DNA of 64,000 nucleotides from positions 62,001 to 126,000 of the forward strand of contig CBDCHP010000011.1 in NCBI GenBank assembly GCA_965217265.1, given 5' to 3'. This stretch comes from JAGRGG01 sp965217265 (GTDB lineage Bacteria > Pseudomonadota > Alphaproteobacteria > Geminicoccales > Geminicoccaceae). The notes under the pieces were generated by a model. The model made no database searches, was not told where the DNA came from, and saw only the letters and a program-made list of their open reading frames with translations. Position 1 is the stretch's first letter, and each line of letters opens with the position of its first letter. A program made the translations under genes and the position numbers. Below, piece after piece: positions 35,545 through 43,299 of this stretch.

Positions 35545-36219
35545 TCACTGCGGCAGCCCTGCATGGCGCGTGGCCGCGCGATCGGGCGTGCTTCGCGAAC
35601 GCTTTTGGTCCTGCCGCAACTCGCCCAATGCCTGCCGAATGACCTGCGAGGCGCCCCACAGGGCGAGCGACGCCATGACGGCGGCGACGACGACGTCTGG
35701 CCAGCCGGTGCCGGTGCCGAACACGCCGAGTGCCGCGAGCAGGACGGCGACGTTGCCGAGGGCGTCGTTGCGGCTGCAGATCCAAACCGAGCGCATGTTG
35801 GCGTCCCCGGCCCGGTAGCGGTAGAGCAGCAGGGCCGTCCCGGCGTTGGCGAGCAGCGCCAGCGCGCCGACGACGCCCATGACGCGCGCCTCGGGCACGG
35901 TGGCGACGAGGGCGTGCCAGAGCGTGCTCCCCGCCACCCAGAGGCCGAGGACGCCCATGCTGACGCCCTTGACGAGCGCCGCCCGCGCCCGCCACGCGAG
36001 GGCGAGGCCGAGCACCGACAGGCTGATGCCGTAGTTCGCGGCGTCGGCGAGAAAGTCGAGCGCGTCCGCTTGCAGCGAGGCCGATCCGGCCGCCAAGCCC
36101 GCCACCAGCTCGGTCAGGAACATGGCGGCGTTGATGCCGAGCGCGATCCACAGCACGCCGCGATAGCGGGCGTCTCGGGCCGGCGCTTCGCAGCTATCGT
36201 CGCAGCATCGCACGCTCAT
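35545..36219 (-). CDS. CDF-family cation transporter, short form
   Basis: 224 residues with a Cys-rich N-terminus (SVRCCDDSCEA) that could bind metal, and about six membrane helices (LWIALGINAAMFLTELVAG; ADALDFLADAANYGISL; CSRNDALGNVAVLLAA). It lacks the C-terminal cytoplasmic domain of full CDF proteins. It is the first gene of the island, directly under the MerR-type operator, and so the most likely direct target of that regulator. Confidence 0.82.
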   Translation of the reverse strand: MSVRCCDDSCEAPARDARYRGVLWIALGINAAMFLTELVAGLAAGSASLQADALDFLADAANYGISLSVLGLALAWRARAALVKGVSMGVLGLWVAGSTLWHALVATVPEARVMGVVGALALLANAGTALLLYRYRAGDANMRSVWICSRNDALGNVAVLLAALGVFGTGTGWPDVVVAAVMASLALWGASQVIRQALGELRQDQKRSRSTPDRAATRHAGLPQ

Positions 36220-36262
36220 GGCGATCCTCGTGGTAAACTATTCTCGATTTCTGCTAAGGTGG

Positions 36263-36286
36263 CCCCTATAGCTGCTATAGAGTCAA
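36263..36286 (-). promoter_or_regulatory. MerR-type operator-promoter for the metal island
   Basis: On the minus strand TTGACT is followed at once by the palindrome CTATAG-CAG-CTATAG and GGGGC. This is the layout of zinc/lead/cadmium MerR promoters, where the operator fills an over-long -35/-10 spacer. The -10 is less clear (CACCTT or CCTTAG). The operator also lies just before the merR start on the plus strand, so self-regulation is likely. Confidence 0.75.
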
Positions 36287-36289
36287 GGG

Positions 36290-36721
36290 ATGAACGGCGA
36301 CGGGGCGATCGGCATCGGCGAACTGGGCAGGGCGACCGGAACCAAGGTGGTCACGATCCGCTACTACGAGAAGATCGGGCTCTTGCCGCCGCCGCCGCGC
36401 ACGTCCGGAAACTACCGAACCTACGGGCCCGAGCATGTGAACCGGCTGGGCTTCATCCGCCGCTGCCGCGGCCTCGGCTTCACGCTCGAACAGGTGCGCG
36501 AACTGCTGAGCCTCGCCGGGCAGAAGGACCGCGACTGCGCCAACGTCGACCGGCTCGCCGCCCGGCACCTTCAAGCGGTCGAGCAGAAGATCGCCGACCT
36601 TTCCCGCTTGGCCGACGAACTGCACCGGGTCGGCGGCTGCTGTCGCGGCGGCCGCATCGCGGATTGCCGGGTCATCGAGGCCCTGTCGTTCGACGCGCCC
36701 TTGAGCAAAACCCTGGCGTGA
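36290..36721 (+). CDS. MerR-family metal-responsive regulator (ZntR/CadR-like)
   Basis: 143 residues. The winged helix contains VTIRYYEKIGLLPPPPRTSGNYRTY. A dimer helix carries the buried Cys (KDRDCANVDRL), and the metal loop reads CCRGGRIADC before RVIEAL, close to the CC-x8-C arrangement of ZntR. It should twist the divergent promoter to turn on the transporter genes when zinc, cadmium or lead binds. The ATG begins 4 nt after the operator. Confidence 0.9.
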   Translation: MNGDGAIGIGELGRATGTKVVTIRYYEKIGLLPPPPRTSGNYRTYGPEHVNRLGFIRRCRGLGFTLEQVRELLSLAGQKDRDCANVDRLAARHLQAVEQKIADLSRLADELHRVGGCCRGGRIADCRVIEALSFDAPLSKTLA

Positions 36722-36783
36722 GGTTAAGACCCGCCACACGGTTGGATTTCAAGCTCTAAAACAACTTTTTGAGGAAAAACTAC

Positions 36784-37587
36784 GTGGCGTATCAACTTCG
36801 CGCTCGCGCGGGCAAGCCCCTCCTCCTGGTAGGGTTGCTCGCGCTGCTCTGGACGGCGCCGGCACTCGCCGCCGAAGGCCCCGAGCCCCCCTGCGACGGC
36901 CAGGCACCGGTGCCGGCCTACGCCAATGTCGGCCCGGTCCCGAACGTCGCCGCGTGGTCCGGGGACGACCTCGGCGGCGCCTGGAAACCGCCCGCCTGCA
37001 CCGGCTGGAATGCCGTGCCGTTCGCCACGCTCACCGCGCTCGCGGCCAAGTTTCCCTACGACGGCGGGGTCGACGGGCTGCTGGGGCGCCTCGGCGCGGT
37101 CTCGACGCTCGAAGGCGTGCGCTACTGGTCGGTGAACGACGGCGAATGGCGCGACCTCGTCGAAGGGGCGCACGCCCTCACCGGTGAGGGCGGCAGCCCC
37201 CGCGGCGACTTCTCGGCCGCCGAGCTGCGCGGCGGCGCCCCCGCCTACTTCTATCAGGACGCCGGCGGCATCGCCTCGGGTGCCACCTACGCGGTGCGGG
37301 TGCTCGAAGCTACGAACGACCGGCTCGTCGTCTCGATCGAGAACGCCGAGGCGGTGAAGGCGACGGTGTTCGTCACCGTGTTCGATCCGGGGGCGCTGCA
37401 GACGGTCCTGTTCTTCGAGCGGCAGCCGGACGGGCCCTGGGGCCACTACGCCCTGACGCGCACGAAGAAGGCCGGGACCAATTCGCTCGTCGAGGGCAAG
37501 GAGAAGTCGTTCATCAACCGGGGCGTGGCACTCTTTCGCCACATTGCCGGTATTCCGACCGATCAGGAGCCGGCGGTGGCGAAATGA
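36784..37587 (+). CDS. Secreted protein of unknown function
   Basis: About 267 residues from GTG 36784 (GAGGAAAA upstream). N-terminal hydrophobic stretch LLLVGLLALLWTAPALAAEG is a standard cleavable signal. The mature part has a Cys pair (PPCDG, PPACTGW) and mixed alpha/beta content with RYWSVNDGEWRDLV, YFYQDAGGI and ETTNDRLVVSIENA-like strands. I do not recognise a characterised family. It is probably periplasmic. Single gene ending at element F, no functional clue from neighbours. Confidence 0.65.
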   Translation: MAYQLRARAGKPLLLVGLLALLWTAPALAAEGPEPPCDGQAPVPAYANVGPVPNVAAWSGDDLGGAWKPPACTGWNAVPFATLTALAAKFPYDGGVDGLLGRLGAVSTLEGVRYWSVNDGEWRDLVEGAHALTGEGGSPRGDFSAAELRGGAPAYFYQDAGGIASGATYAVRVLEATNDRLVVSIENAEAVKATVFVTVFDPGALQTVLFFERQPDGPWGHYALTRTKKAGTNSLVEGKEKSFINRGVALFRHIAGIPTDQEPAVAK

Positions 37588-37735
37588 GAACGCTTCGCGT
37601 CCGCTGACGCGGGGTCTTTTTCTTCTCTTTTTTGTCTTTTATTCGGGGCTGGCCCTCGGCGGTGCGGCTAGCCACCTCCGTTAAAACTTGCAAAAAGAAA
37701 GAAGAGAAGACCGCGCGTCAGCGCACGCGAAGCGT
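37588..37735. repeat. Palindromic terminator element, copy F (reverse core, degenerate)
   Basis: It begins on the base after the TGA of the secreted-protein gene. The left hairpin CGCGTC-CGCT-GACGCG is a perfect 6-bp stem followed by GGTCTTTTTCTTCTCTTTTTTG. The core shows GTTAAAACTTGC in place of GTTAACACT. The right arm reads GCGTGCGCTGACGC on the minus strand, again self-pairing. The next start is 14 nt beyond. Confidence 0.85.
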
Positions 37736-37749
37736 AAAGGAGAAGACCG

Positions 37750-38706
37750 ATGCTGAGCGACGAGGCGCTGGAACGGGCACAGAGCATTGTCTACGCGACG
37801 ATGCAACCGACGCCGCAGTACGCTTGGCCGCTGCTGTGCAGGGCGGCCGGGTGCGAGGTCTGGACCAAGCACGAGAACCACACGCCGACCGGCGCCTTCA
37901 AGGTGCGCGGCGGGCTCGTTATGATGCGGCACTTGAAGGAGAGCGGCGAGACCAAGGGCGTCGTCACCGCGACGCGCGGCAACCACGGCCAGAGCATCCC
38001 GTTCGCCGGCGCACGCGAGGGCATTCCCGCCACCGTCATCGTGCCGCGCGGCAACTCGGTCGAGAAGAACGCCTCGATGCGCGCCTGGGGGGCTGACCTG
38101 ATCGAGCACGGCGCCGATTTCGACGCGGCACGGCTCGAAGCGCGCCGGCTGGCCGACGAGCGCGGCCTCACCTTCGTCGGCCCGTTCAACGAGCACCTTC
38201 TCGCCGGGGTCGCCACCTACGCCGCCGAACTGCACGCGGCCGTGCCCGACCTGGACGCGATCTACGTGCCGATCGGCGGCGGCTCGGGGGCCTGCGCCAA
38301 CATCGCGGTGCGCGATCTCGTCGGCGCCAAGACCGAGATCGTCGGCGTCGTCGCTAAGGGGGCGCCCGCCTACGCCTTGTCGTTCGAGCGGGGCGAGGTC
38401 GTCGAGACCGAGGCGGCCGACACGCTCGCCGACGGGGTCGCCGTGCGCGTGCCGGTGCCCCAAGCCTTCGAGATCATCAAGCGGGGTGCGGCGCGCATCA
38501 TCGCGGTCGACGACGCCGCGATCGAGGCCGCGATCCGGCTGATCTACAAGACGACGCACAACCTCGCCGAGGGTGCGGGCGCCATCGCGCTCGCCGGCCT
38601 CATGGCCGAGCGCCACCGCCTGAAGGGCAAGAAAGCAGCCTTCATCCTCTGCGGCGGCAACATCGACATGGCGCTCTTCGCGCGGATTGTTGGTGGGGCG
38701 GCGTGA
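37750..38706 (+). CDS. PLP-dependent threonine/serine dehydratase-like enzyme
   Basis: 318 residues, PLP fold type II. Schiff-base Lys in TPTGAFKVRGGL, TATRGNHGQSIPFAG loop, glycine loop PIGGGSGACANIA, and ILCGGNID near the end. It has no ACT regulatory domain, unlike ilvA at 27.9 kb, so it is more likely catabolic (threonine, serine or hydroxy-amino acid deamination) or a racemase. The start lies 14 nt after element F with GGAGAAGACC as a ribosome site. Confidence 0.85.
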   Translation: MLSDEALERAQSIVYATMQPTPQYAWPLLCRAAGCEVWTKHENHTPTGAFKVRGGLVMMRHLKESGETKGVVTATRGNHGQSIPFAGAREGIPATVIVPRGNSVEKNASMRAWGADLIEHGADFDAARLEARRLADERGLTFVGPFNEHLLAGVATYAAELHAAVPDLDAIYVPIGGGSGACANIAVRDLVGAKTEIVGVVAKGAPAYALSFERGEVVETEAADTLADGVAVRVPVPQAFEIIKRGAARIIAVDDAAIEAAIRLIYKTTHNLAEGAGAIALAGLMAERHRLKGKKAAFILCGGNIDMALFARIVGGAA

Positions 38707-38772
38707 TAATGGCAAGATACAGCTAAGCGTATGGTCATCTATACTGCCAACGCTCGCAACACATCCACCTTC

Positions 38773-38900
38773 GTCATCCTCGGGCTTGACCCGAGGATCC
38801 ACGGCCACCAACGGTCAAAACCCGTCGCTGCTCGGCGGACTGACCTGCGAACATGACGACGCTCGGTCGCATGGATCCTCGGGTCAAGCCCGAGGATGAC
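38773..38900. repeat. Inverted pair of 28-bp palindromic units
   Basis: A 28-bp unit at 38773-38800 (GTCATCCTCGGG...CCCGAGGATCC) is repeated exactly, inverted, at 38873-38900, with 72 bp between. Each unit is itself palindromic (CCTCGGG/CCCGAGG). Units with this sequence are common between genes in many Alphaproteobacteria. It occupies the 262-bp gap between the dehydratase gene and the antitoxin, in which I find no gene. Confidence 0.85.
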
Positions 38901-38968
38901 ACGGGAAACATTGGTGGAGGTGTAGGGGTGTTCGTGCGTTTGACTACAAGGTTACTATCCTGGAGTTT

Positions 38969-39181
38969 CTACGTTCGATCAATCGGCACATCGTCGAGCG
39001 ACGAACCTTCAAGCAGGTAGTCGATCAGCCCCGGCCGGCCCTTGGACAAGCGGCGGTATTCGTCCTCGGCGATCACGATGACCGCCTCGCCGCGTCGGGT
39101 GACGCGCTGCGGCCCCTCGTCGAGCGCCCGGCGCACCACCTCGCTGAAGCAGTTCTTCGCCTCCGCCAGTTGCCAGTCCAC
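38969..39181 (-). CDS. Orphan Phd/YefM-type antitoxin
   Basis: 70 residues, GTG start. DWQLAEAKNCFSEVVRRALDEG, then VTRRGEAVIVIAEDEYRRL is the prevent-host-death fold, and the C-terminal tail (GLIDYLLEGSSLDDVPI) is the part that would wrap a VapC/PIN or Fic-type toxin. No toxin gene follows: the next 260 bp hold only repeats. The antitoxin is thus orphan, perhaps a solitary repressor or a remnant. It has its own palindromic operator upstream. Confidence 0.85.
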   Translation of the reverse strand: MDWQLAEAKNCFSEVVRRALDEGPQRVTRRGEAVIVIAEDEYRRLSKGRPGLIDYLLEGSSLDDVPIDRT

Positions 39182-39193
39182 ACCGCACCCTTA

Positions 39194-39209
39194 TAGACTA
39201 GCTAGTCTA
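39194..39209. promoter_or_regulatory. Perfect 16-bp palindrome, probable antitoxin operator
   Basis: TAGACTAGCTAGTCTA is a perfect inverted repeat centred 20 nt before the antitoxin GTG. Phd/YefM proteins repress their own promoters through short palindromes, so this is the likely autoregulatory site. Confidence 0.65.
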
Positions 39210-39282
39210 GCCAACGAAGTACACGTTCGCGCCGCGCAACCGAGACTGCCTCGCAAACATGCCTCCTCGTGCAGGAATACCC

Positions 39283-39789
39283 TCAAGGGGCCGGGCGGTC
39301 GTCGAGGGTCTTTTGCATGAAGACGAGGGTGAGCCAGCGGCCGAACTTCTGCCCGACTCCCGGTAGCCGGCCGACCTCCTCGAAACCGAGCGCGCGATGG
39401 AGCGCGAGGCTGGCCCCGTTCTCGGCCTCGACCCCGCCAATCAGCGCGCGCAGCCCCGCCGCCCCCGCGTGCTCGACCAGCCCCGCCAGCAGCGCCCGGC
39501 CGATCCCCCGCCCGCGCGCACCGGCCTCGACGTAGAGCGAGAGTTCGGCCGTCAGCCGATAGCCCGGAAAGGCGCGAAACGGCCCGTAGGTCGCGTAGCC
39601 CTCGACGCCACCACCCGCGTCGAACACGATGACCGGGTAGCCGTCCCCCACCCGCGCCGCGTGCCAAGCAACGATCTCGCCCAACGTCTTCGGCGCGTCG
39701 TACCAAACCGCCGTCGTGTTCAAGATCGCGTCGTTCAAGATCGCCGTGATCGCGGGCATGTCGTCCGCCACGGCAGGTCTGATTGCCAT
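39283..39789 (-). CDS. GNAT N-acetyltransferase (phosphinothricin/MnaT-like)
   Basis: 168 residues. IRPAVADDMPAITAILNDAI at the N-terminus, acetyl-CoA motif A ELSLYVEAGARGRGIGRALL, and NGASLALHRALGFEEVG. Close relatives acetylate methionine sulfoximine, phosphinothricin or methionine analogues. A metabolic or detoxifying role is inferred. Its start is 18 nt from element G. Confidence 0.88.
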   Translation of the reverse strand: MAIRPAVADDMPAITAILNDAILNTTAVWYDAPKTLGEIVAWHAARVGDGYPVIVFDAGGGVEGYATYGPFRAFPGYRLTAELSLYVEAGARGRGIGRALLAGLVEHAGAAGLRALIGGVEAENGASLALHRALGFEEVGRLPGVGQKFGRWLTLVFMQKTLDDRPAP

Positions 39790-39806
39790 GTCGCTCCTCT
39801 ACGAAG

Positions 39807-39958
39807 AGAACGCTTCGCGTGCGCTCGCCGCGCGGGCTTTTTCTCTTTGTTTTTGCAAGTGTTAACGTTGGAGGTTGGCCACAACGCCGAGGGCCAGTCC
39901 CGGACAAAAGTAAAAAAGGGAAAAAGAAAGCCCGCGCGGCAGCGCACGCGAAGCGTTC
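39807..39958. repeat. Palindromic terminator element, copy G (orientation: GTTAAC on left)
   Basis: It lies between two minus-strand genes. The right arm (AAGCCCGCGCGGCAGCGCACGCGAAGCGTTC) ends inside the stop codon of the cyclodeaminase-like gene. Core AGTGTTAACGTTGGAGGTTGGCC then GGGCCAGTCCCGGACAAAAG. The left arm faces the 5' end of the acetyltransferase gene, where it has no gene end to serve. Confidence 0.88.
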
Positions 39959-40926
39959 TACCGCGGCAACACCCGCCCCACCCCCGCCTCCCGCGCTTGC
40001 TCGTAGACCAGCGCCGCGGCGGCGACGTCGGCGAGGCCGAGGCCGGCGAAGATGAGCGCGGTGCGGGCGTCGGGTGCCGGGCGTCCGTCGAGCTTGCCCA
40101 CAACGAGGTCGGCGATCTCGCCGTCGAACGGGCGCGGCGTCACGACCCGCTCGGTTGCGGCCTGCGCTAGATCGTCGGTGACGAGGCGATCGAACGACTG
40201 CAAAGCTTCGGCGTGCCAGGAGATGCCGAGATCGACGGCAGCGATGAAGCCGCCGGGCTTGACCCGGGCGGCGTCGAGGAAGGGCGCCGTGCGCGGCACG
40301 AGCGGCGTCGTGGTGACGACGATGTCGGCGCCCTCGATCGCGTCTCTCGGATCTTCGAGCGCGACCGCGTCGAGGCCCGAGGCCGCCGCCTCGGCCGCGA
40401 ACGCCTCGGCCGTCTCAAGGCGGCGGCTGCACGCGCGCACGGACTGGAGCGGAAAGTGCGGCCTGAGCGCCGCTAAGTGGGTGCGCGCCTGGAGGCCGCA
40501 GGCGACGAAGGCGATCGTCTCGCTGTCGGGGGGCGCCATGCGCCGGGCGGCGACGGCGCTGATCGCGGCGGTGCGGGCACCCGTGATCCAGGCGGCGTCC
40601 ATGACCGCGAGCGGCATTCCCGTCAGGCCGTCGCTGAGCAAGATGGTGCCGACGATGTGCGGCAGGTTGCGCTCGTGATTGTCGGCGACGCCGAGCCATT
40701 TCACTCCCGCCCACGCCTTGTCCGGGGCCACGGGCACGACGGCGGGGCTGGCGAGCATGACGGCCCCGCCCTCGGCCTCAAGGCCCATCTTCGGCTTCAT
40801 CAGGGCCGTGCCGGCAGCCTTGGCGCGAAACATCGCCTCGATCGCGGCCTCGACCGCGTCGGGGTCGAGGCCGAGCCCTTCGACGTCGGCGGCGGCGAGG
40901 TAGAGGATGTCGTGGCCGGGGCGCAT
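39958..40926 (-). CDS. Ornithine cyclodeaminase/mu-crystallin family protein
   Basis: 322 residues from the ATG at 40926; an upstream ATG at 40965 adds 13 poorly conserved residues. KWLGVADNHERNLPHIVGTILLSD and DAAWITGARTAAISAVAARRMA are the substrate and NAD contact regions, and a Rossmann fold follows. FVACGLQA replaces the usual GxGxQA, altering one glycine. Members are imine reductases, ornithine cyclodeaminases or alanine dehydrogenases, so the reaction is not settled. Confidence 0.85.
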   Translation of the reverse strand: MRPGHDILYLAAADVEGLGLDPDAVEAAIEAMFRAKAAGTALMKPKMGLEAEGGAVMLASPAVVPVAPDKAWAGVKWLGVADNHERNLPHIVGTILLSDGLTGMPLAVMDAAWITGARTAAISAVAARRMAPPDSETIAFVACGLQARTHLAALRPHFPLQSVRACSRRLETAEAFAAEAAASGLDAVALEDPRDAIEGADIVVTTTPLVPRTAPFLDAARVKPGGFIAAVDLGISWHAEALQSFDRLVTDDLAQAATERVVTPRPFDGEIADLVVGKLDGRPAPDARTALIFAGLGLADVAAAALVYEQAREAGVGRVLPR

Positions 40927-41035
40927 CGCCGGAGCGAAGCACGGGCGGCGGCGCGTCGCAAGCATGAAATCCGCCTGTCGCCGACCAGTGGATTTGCCGC
41001 TATCGTCGCCGCCGCCACCACGAGGAGGAGGATAC

Positions 41036-41884
41036 TTGAGCGGGCACGAACTGCTGACGACGAGCGAGGTCGCGGACTATCTGCGCTTGAAGGAGCGCAA
41101 GATCTACGACCTCGTCGCCGAGGGGCAGATCCCGCATTTGCGCGTGACGGGCAAGCTCTTGTTCCCGCGCGGCCGGATCGCGGCTTGGCTGGCGCGCCAC
41201 GGCGGCGAGACGCCCTTGCCGAGCCTCGTCGCCGGCAGCCACGACCCGCTCTTCGAGTGGGCGCTGCGCGAGGCGAAGACGGGGCTCGCCACCTTCTTCG
41301 ACGGCAGCCTGGACGGCCTGCAGCGCCTCGGCAGCGGCGAGGCGGTGGTGGCGGGGGCGCACCTGCCCGACGCGAACATCGAGGACGTCCTCGCCCGAGC
41401 CGGCCTGCACGGCCGGGGCGTCGTCGTCATCGAGTGGGCGCGGCGCACGCAGGGCCTGATCCTGCCGCCCGGCAACCCCGAACGAATCGAGGGCCTCGCC
41501 GACCTCGGGGCCATGCGCCTCGTGCCGCGCCAGCCCGGCGCCGGCACCAGGCTCCTCCTCGACCGGCTGCTGGCCGAGGCGGGCGTGGCCCCGGTCCTGC
41601 TCGACCCGCCGGCGCGCAGCGAGGCGGACGTGGCGGGGGCGGTCCTGAGCGGCGACGCCGACGCCGGGCTCGGCCTCCTCGCCATCGCCCGCCCGCTCGG
41701 GCTCGCCTTCGTGCCGCTCAAAGAAGAGCGTTTCGACCTCGTCGTCCTGCGCCGCGCCTACTTCGAGCCGCCCTTGCAACGCCTCGTCGCTTTCTGCCGC
41801 GATCGCCGCTTTCGCCGCCAAGCCGCGCGCCTGGGCGGCTACGACACGAGCGGCCTCGGCACCGTGCGCCACAACGCCCCTTGA
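41036..41884 (+). CDS. HTH (excisionase-type) plus periplasmic-binding-like regulator
   Basis: 282 residues from TTG 41036, chosen for GAGGAGGAGG directly upstream. The N-terminal MerR/excisionase-type helix-turn-helix (about 5-55; LTTSEVADYLRLKERKIYDLVAEGQIPHLRV) is fused to a cytoplasmic solute-binding domain (about 85-282; DGLQRLGSGEAVVAGAHLPDAN, ADAGLGLLAIARPLGL). The second domain belongs to the molybdate/tungstate-binding-like group used in one-component oxyanion sensors. No molybdate transporter is nearby. Its stop overlaps the next start by 4 nt. Confidence 0.8.
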   Translation: MSGHELLTTSEVADYLRLKERKIYDLVAEGQIPHLRVTGKLLFPRGRIAAWLARHGGETPLPSLVAGSHDPLFEWALREAKTGLATFFDGSLDGLQRLGSGEAVVAGAHLPDANIEDVLARAGLHGRGVVVIEWARRTQGLILPPGNPERIEGLADLGAMRLVPRQPGAGTRLLLDRLLAEAGVAPVLLDPPARSEADVAGAVLSGDADAGLGLLAIARPLGLAFVPLKEERFDLVVLRRAYFEPPLQRLVAFCRDRRFRRQAARLGGYDTSGLGTVRHNAP

Positions 41885-42624
41885 GCCCGCAACTCGCCGT
41901 CTTGAGTGCCCTGGTCGGGCTCTGCCTCGGCTCGTTCGGCGCCACGCTCGCCGCGCGCTACGGCGGCGACGCGAGCGCGCTTCGAGGCCGCTCGCGCTGC
42001 CCCGGCTGCGGCCGGACGCTGGGCGTGCGCGACCTCGTCCCGATCGTGAGCTACCTCGCCCTACGCCGCCGCTGCCGCACCTGCGCCGCCCCGATCCGGC
42101 CCTTCTACCCGCTCTCTGAACTCGCGTTCGCCGCAATCGGTGCCTTCCCCTTCCTCCTCCTGCCGATCGACGCCGCCCTCCTCGCCGCGGCCCTGGGCTG
42201 GTGGCTCGCCTGCCTCGCCCTCATCGACCTCGAATACATGCTCCTGCCCGACGCGCTCACCCTGCCGCTCGCCGGCTTCGGCCTCGCCTGGGCCTTGGCC
42301 GGGCCGCCCGGCCTGCGCCTGAGCGACCCTCAAAATGCCTTGATCGGCTGCCTCGTCGCCTACGCCGGCTTCTGCCTGCTCGCCGTCGCCTTTCTGCGCC
42401 TGCGCGGCCGGGCCGGCCTCGGCGGCGGCGACGCCAAGCTGATGGCCGCCGGCGGCGCGTGGCTCGGCGCTTCGGCCCTGCCCAACCTGATCCTGATCGC
42501 CGCCCTCCTCGGCCTCGCCCACGCGATCCTCGCCGGCGCGCTGCGCCACCCCGAGCGGCCCGTGCCGTTCGGCCCCGCGATCGGGCTTGCCTTCTGGTTG
42601 CTGGTGATCGTTGGGTTGAGGTGA
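41881..42624 (+). CDS. Type 4 prepilin peptidase (A24 family)
   Basis: 247 residues, TTG start within the upstream stop (TTGA). Paired zinc-type cysteines CPGC...CRTC in the N-terminal loop, and the two catalytic Asp regions LIDLEYMLLPD and GGGDAKL. About seven membrane helices. It cleaves and N-methylates type IV prepilins or pseudopilins. No pilin or secretion gene is in the window, so its partners are elsewhere. Coupling to an HTH-binding-domain regulator is unexpected. Confidence 0.9.
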   Translation: MSPQLAVLSALVGLCLGSFGATLAARYGGDASALRGRSRCPGCGRTLGVRDLVPIVSYLALRRRCRTCAAPIRPFYPLSELAFAAIGAFPFLLLPIDAALLAAALGWWLACLALIDLEYMLLPDALTLPLAGFGLAWALAGPPGLRLSDPQNALIGCLVAYAGFCLLAVAFLRLRGRAGLGGGDAKLMAAGGAWLGASALPNLILIAALLGLAHAILAGALRHPERPVPFGPAIGLAFWLLVIVGLR

Positions 42625-42771
42625 ACGCTTCGCGTCGGCTGCGCCGGGCTTTTCTCTTTTCTTTTTTGCCAGTGTTAACGCATGAGGTTGGCTTCAACGC
42701 CGAGGGCCAGCCCCAAACAAAATTAAAAAAGAGAAAAAAGAAGCCCGCGCGGCAGCGCACGCGAAGCGTTC
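42624..42771. repeat. Palindromic terminator element, copy H (orientation: GTTAAC on left)
   Basis: Both ends overlap stop codons: TGA of the prepilin peptidase on the left and TGA of rimI on the right. Left hairpin TCGGC-TGC-GCCGG, core AGTGTTAACGCATGAGG then GGGCCAGCCCCAAACAAAAT, right arm GCCCGCGCGGCAGCGCACGCGAAGCGTTC. It is the tightest example: two converging genes share one element with no spacer. Confidence 0.9.
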
Positions 42772-43294
42772 ACCCCACTGCCGCGACCGCCCCCGCCAGG
42801 TTGGCGCGCATGGTGTAGGCGTTCATCCGGGTGCCGTCGGAGCGGGTGTAGTAGTCCGGCCGCACGCCGACCCGCTCGAAGCCGAAGCGGGCGTAGACCG
42901 CCTGGGCCGGGTGGTTGTCGAGCGCCACTTCGAGGAACATGACGTCCGCCCCCGCCGCCCGGCAGCGGGCCATGCCGGCTTCGAGCAGCTTGCCAGCGAC
43001 GTTGCGGCGGCGGTGCTCGGGCAGGACGCCGATCGAGAGCAGTTCGCTCTCGTCCCTCGCCACGCGGCAAAGGGCGAAGCCGACGCCGCGCATGGTCTCG
43101 ATGCCGGGAAAGGCCGCGTCCTGCGAGCGGCAGATCAGGCCGAAGCTGCCGGGCAGGGAGAGGAGGTGGGCGATGTCGGAGCGGCTCCAGCCGTCCTCGA
43201 AGCAGGCCTTGTGCAACCGCGAGATCCGGCCGAGGTCGAAGGGACCGACCGGGCGGATGGTGAGACCCGACACGCGCGGCCGCCGCGACAGCAT
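42770..43294 (-). CDS. rimI: Ribosomal-protein-alanine N-acetyltransferase-like (RimI)
   Basis: 174 residues from the ATG at 43294; a TTG just before is possible. GNAT motifs: LLSIGVLPEHRRRNVAGKLLEAG, and LEVALDNHPAQAVYARFGFERVGVRPDYY, the latter typical of RimI. It acetylates bS18 or other N-termini. It lies 5 nt after tsaB, a common pairing. Confidence 0.9.
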   Translation of the reverse strand: MLSRRPRVSGLTIRPVGPFDLGRISRLHKACFEDGWSRSDIAHLLSLPGSFGLICRSQDAAFPGIETMRGVGFALCRVARDESELLSIGVLPEHRRRNVAGKLLEAGMARCRAAGADVMFLEVALDNHPAQAVYARFGFERVGVRPDYYTRSDGTRMNAYTMRANLAGAVAAVG

Positions 43295-43299
43295 CAATT

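Noticed and set aside
38707..38968. A toxin gene downstream of the Phd-type antitoxin
   Set aside because: No open frame of suitable size or motif on the minus strand; the gap is filled by two inverted 28-bp repeats.
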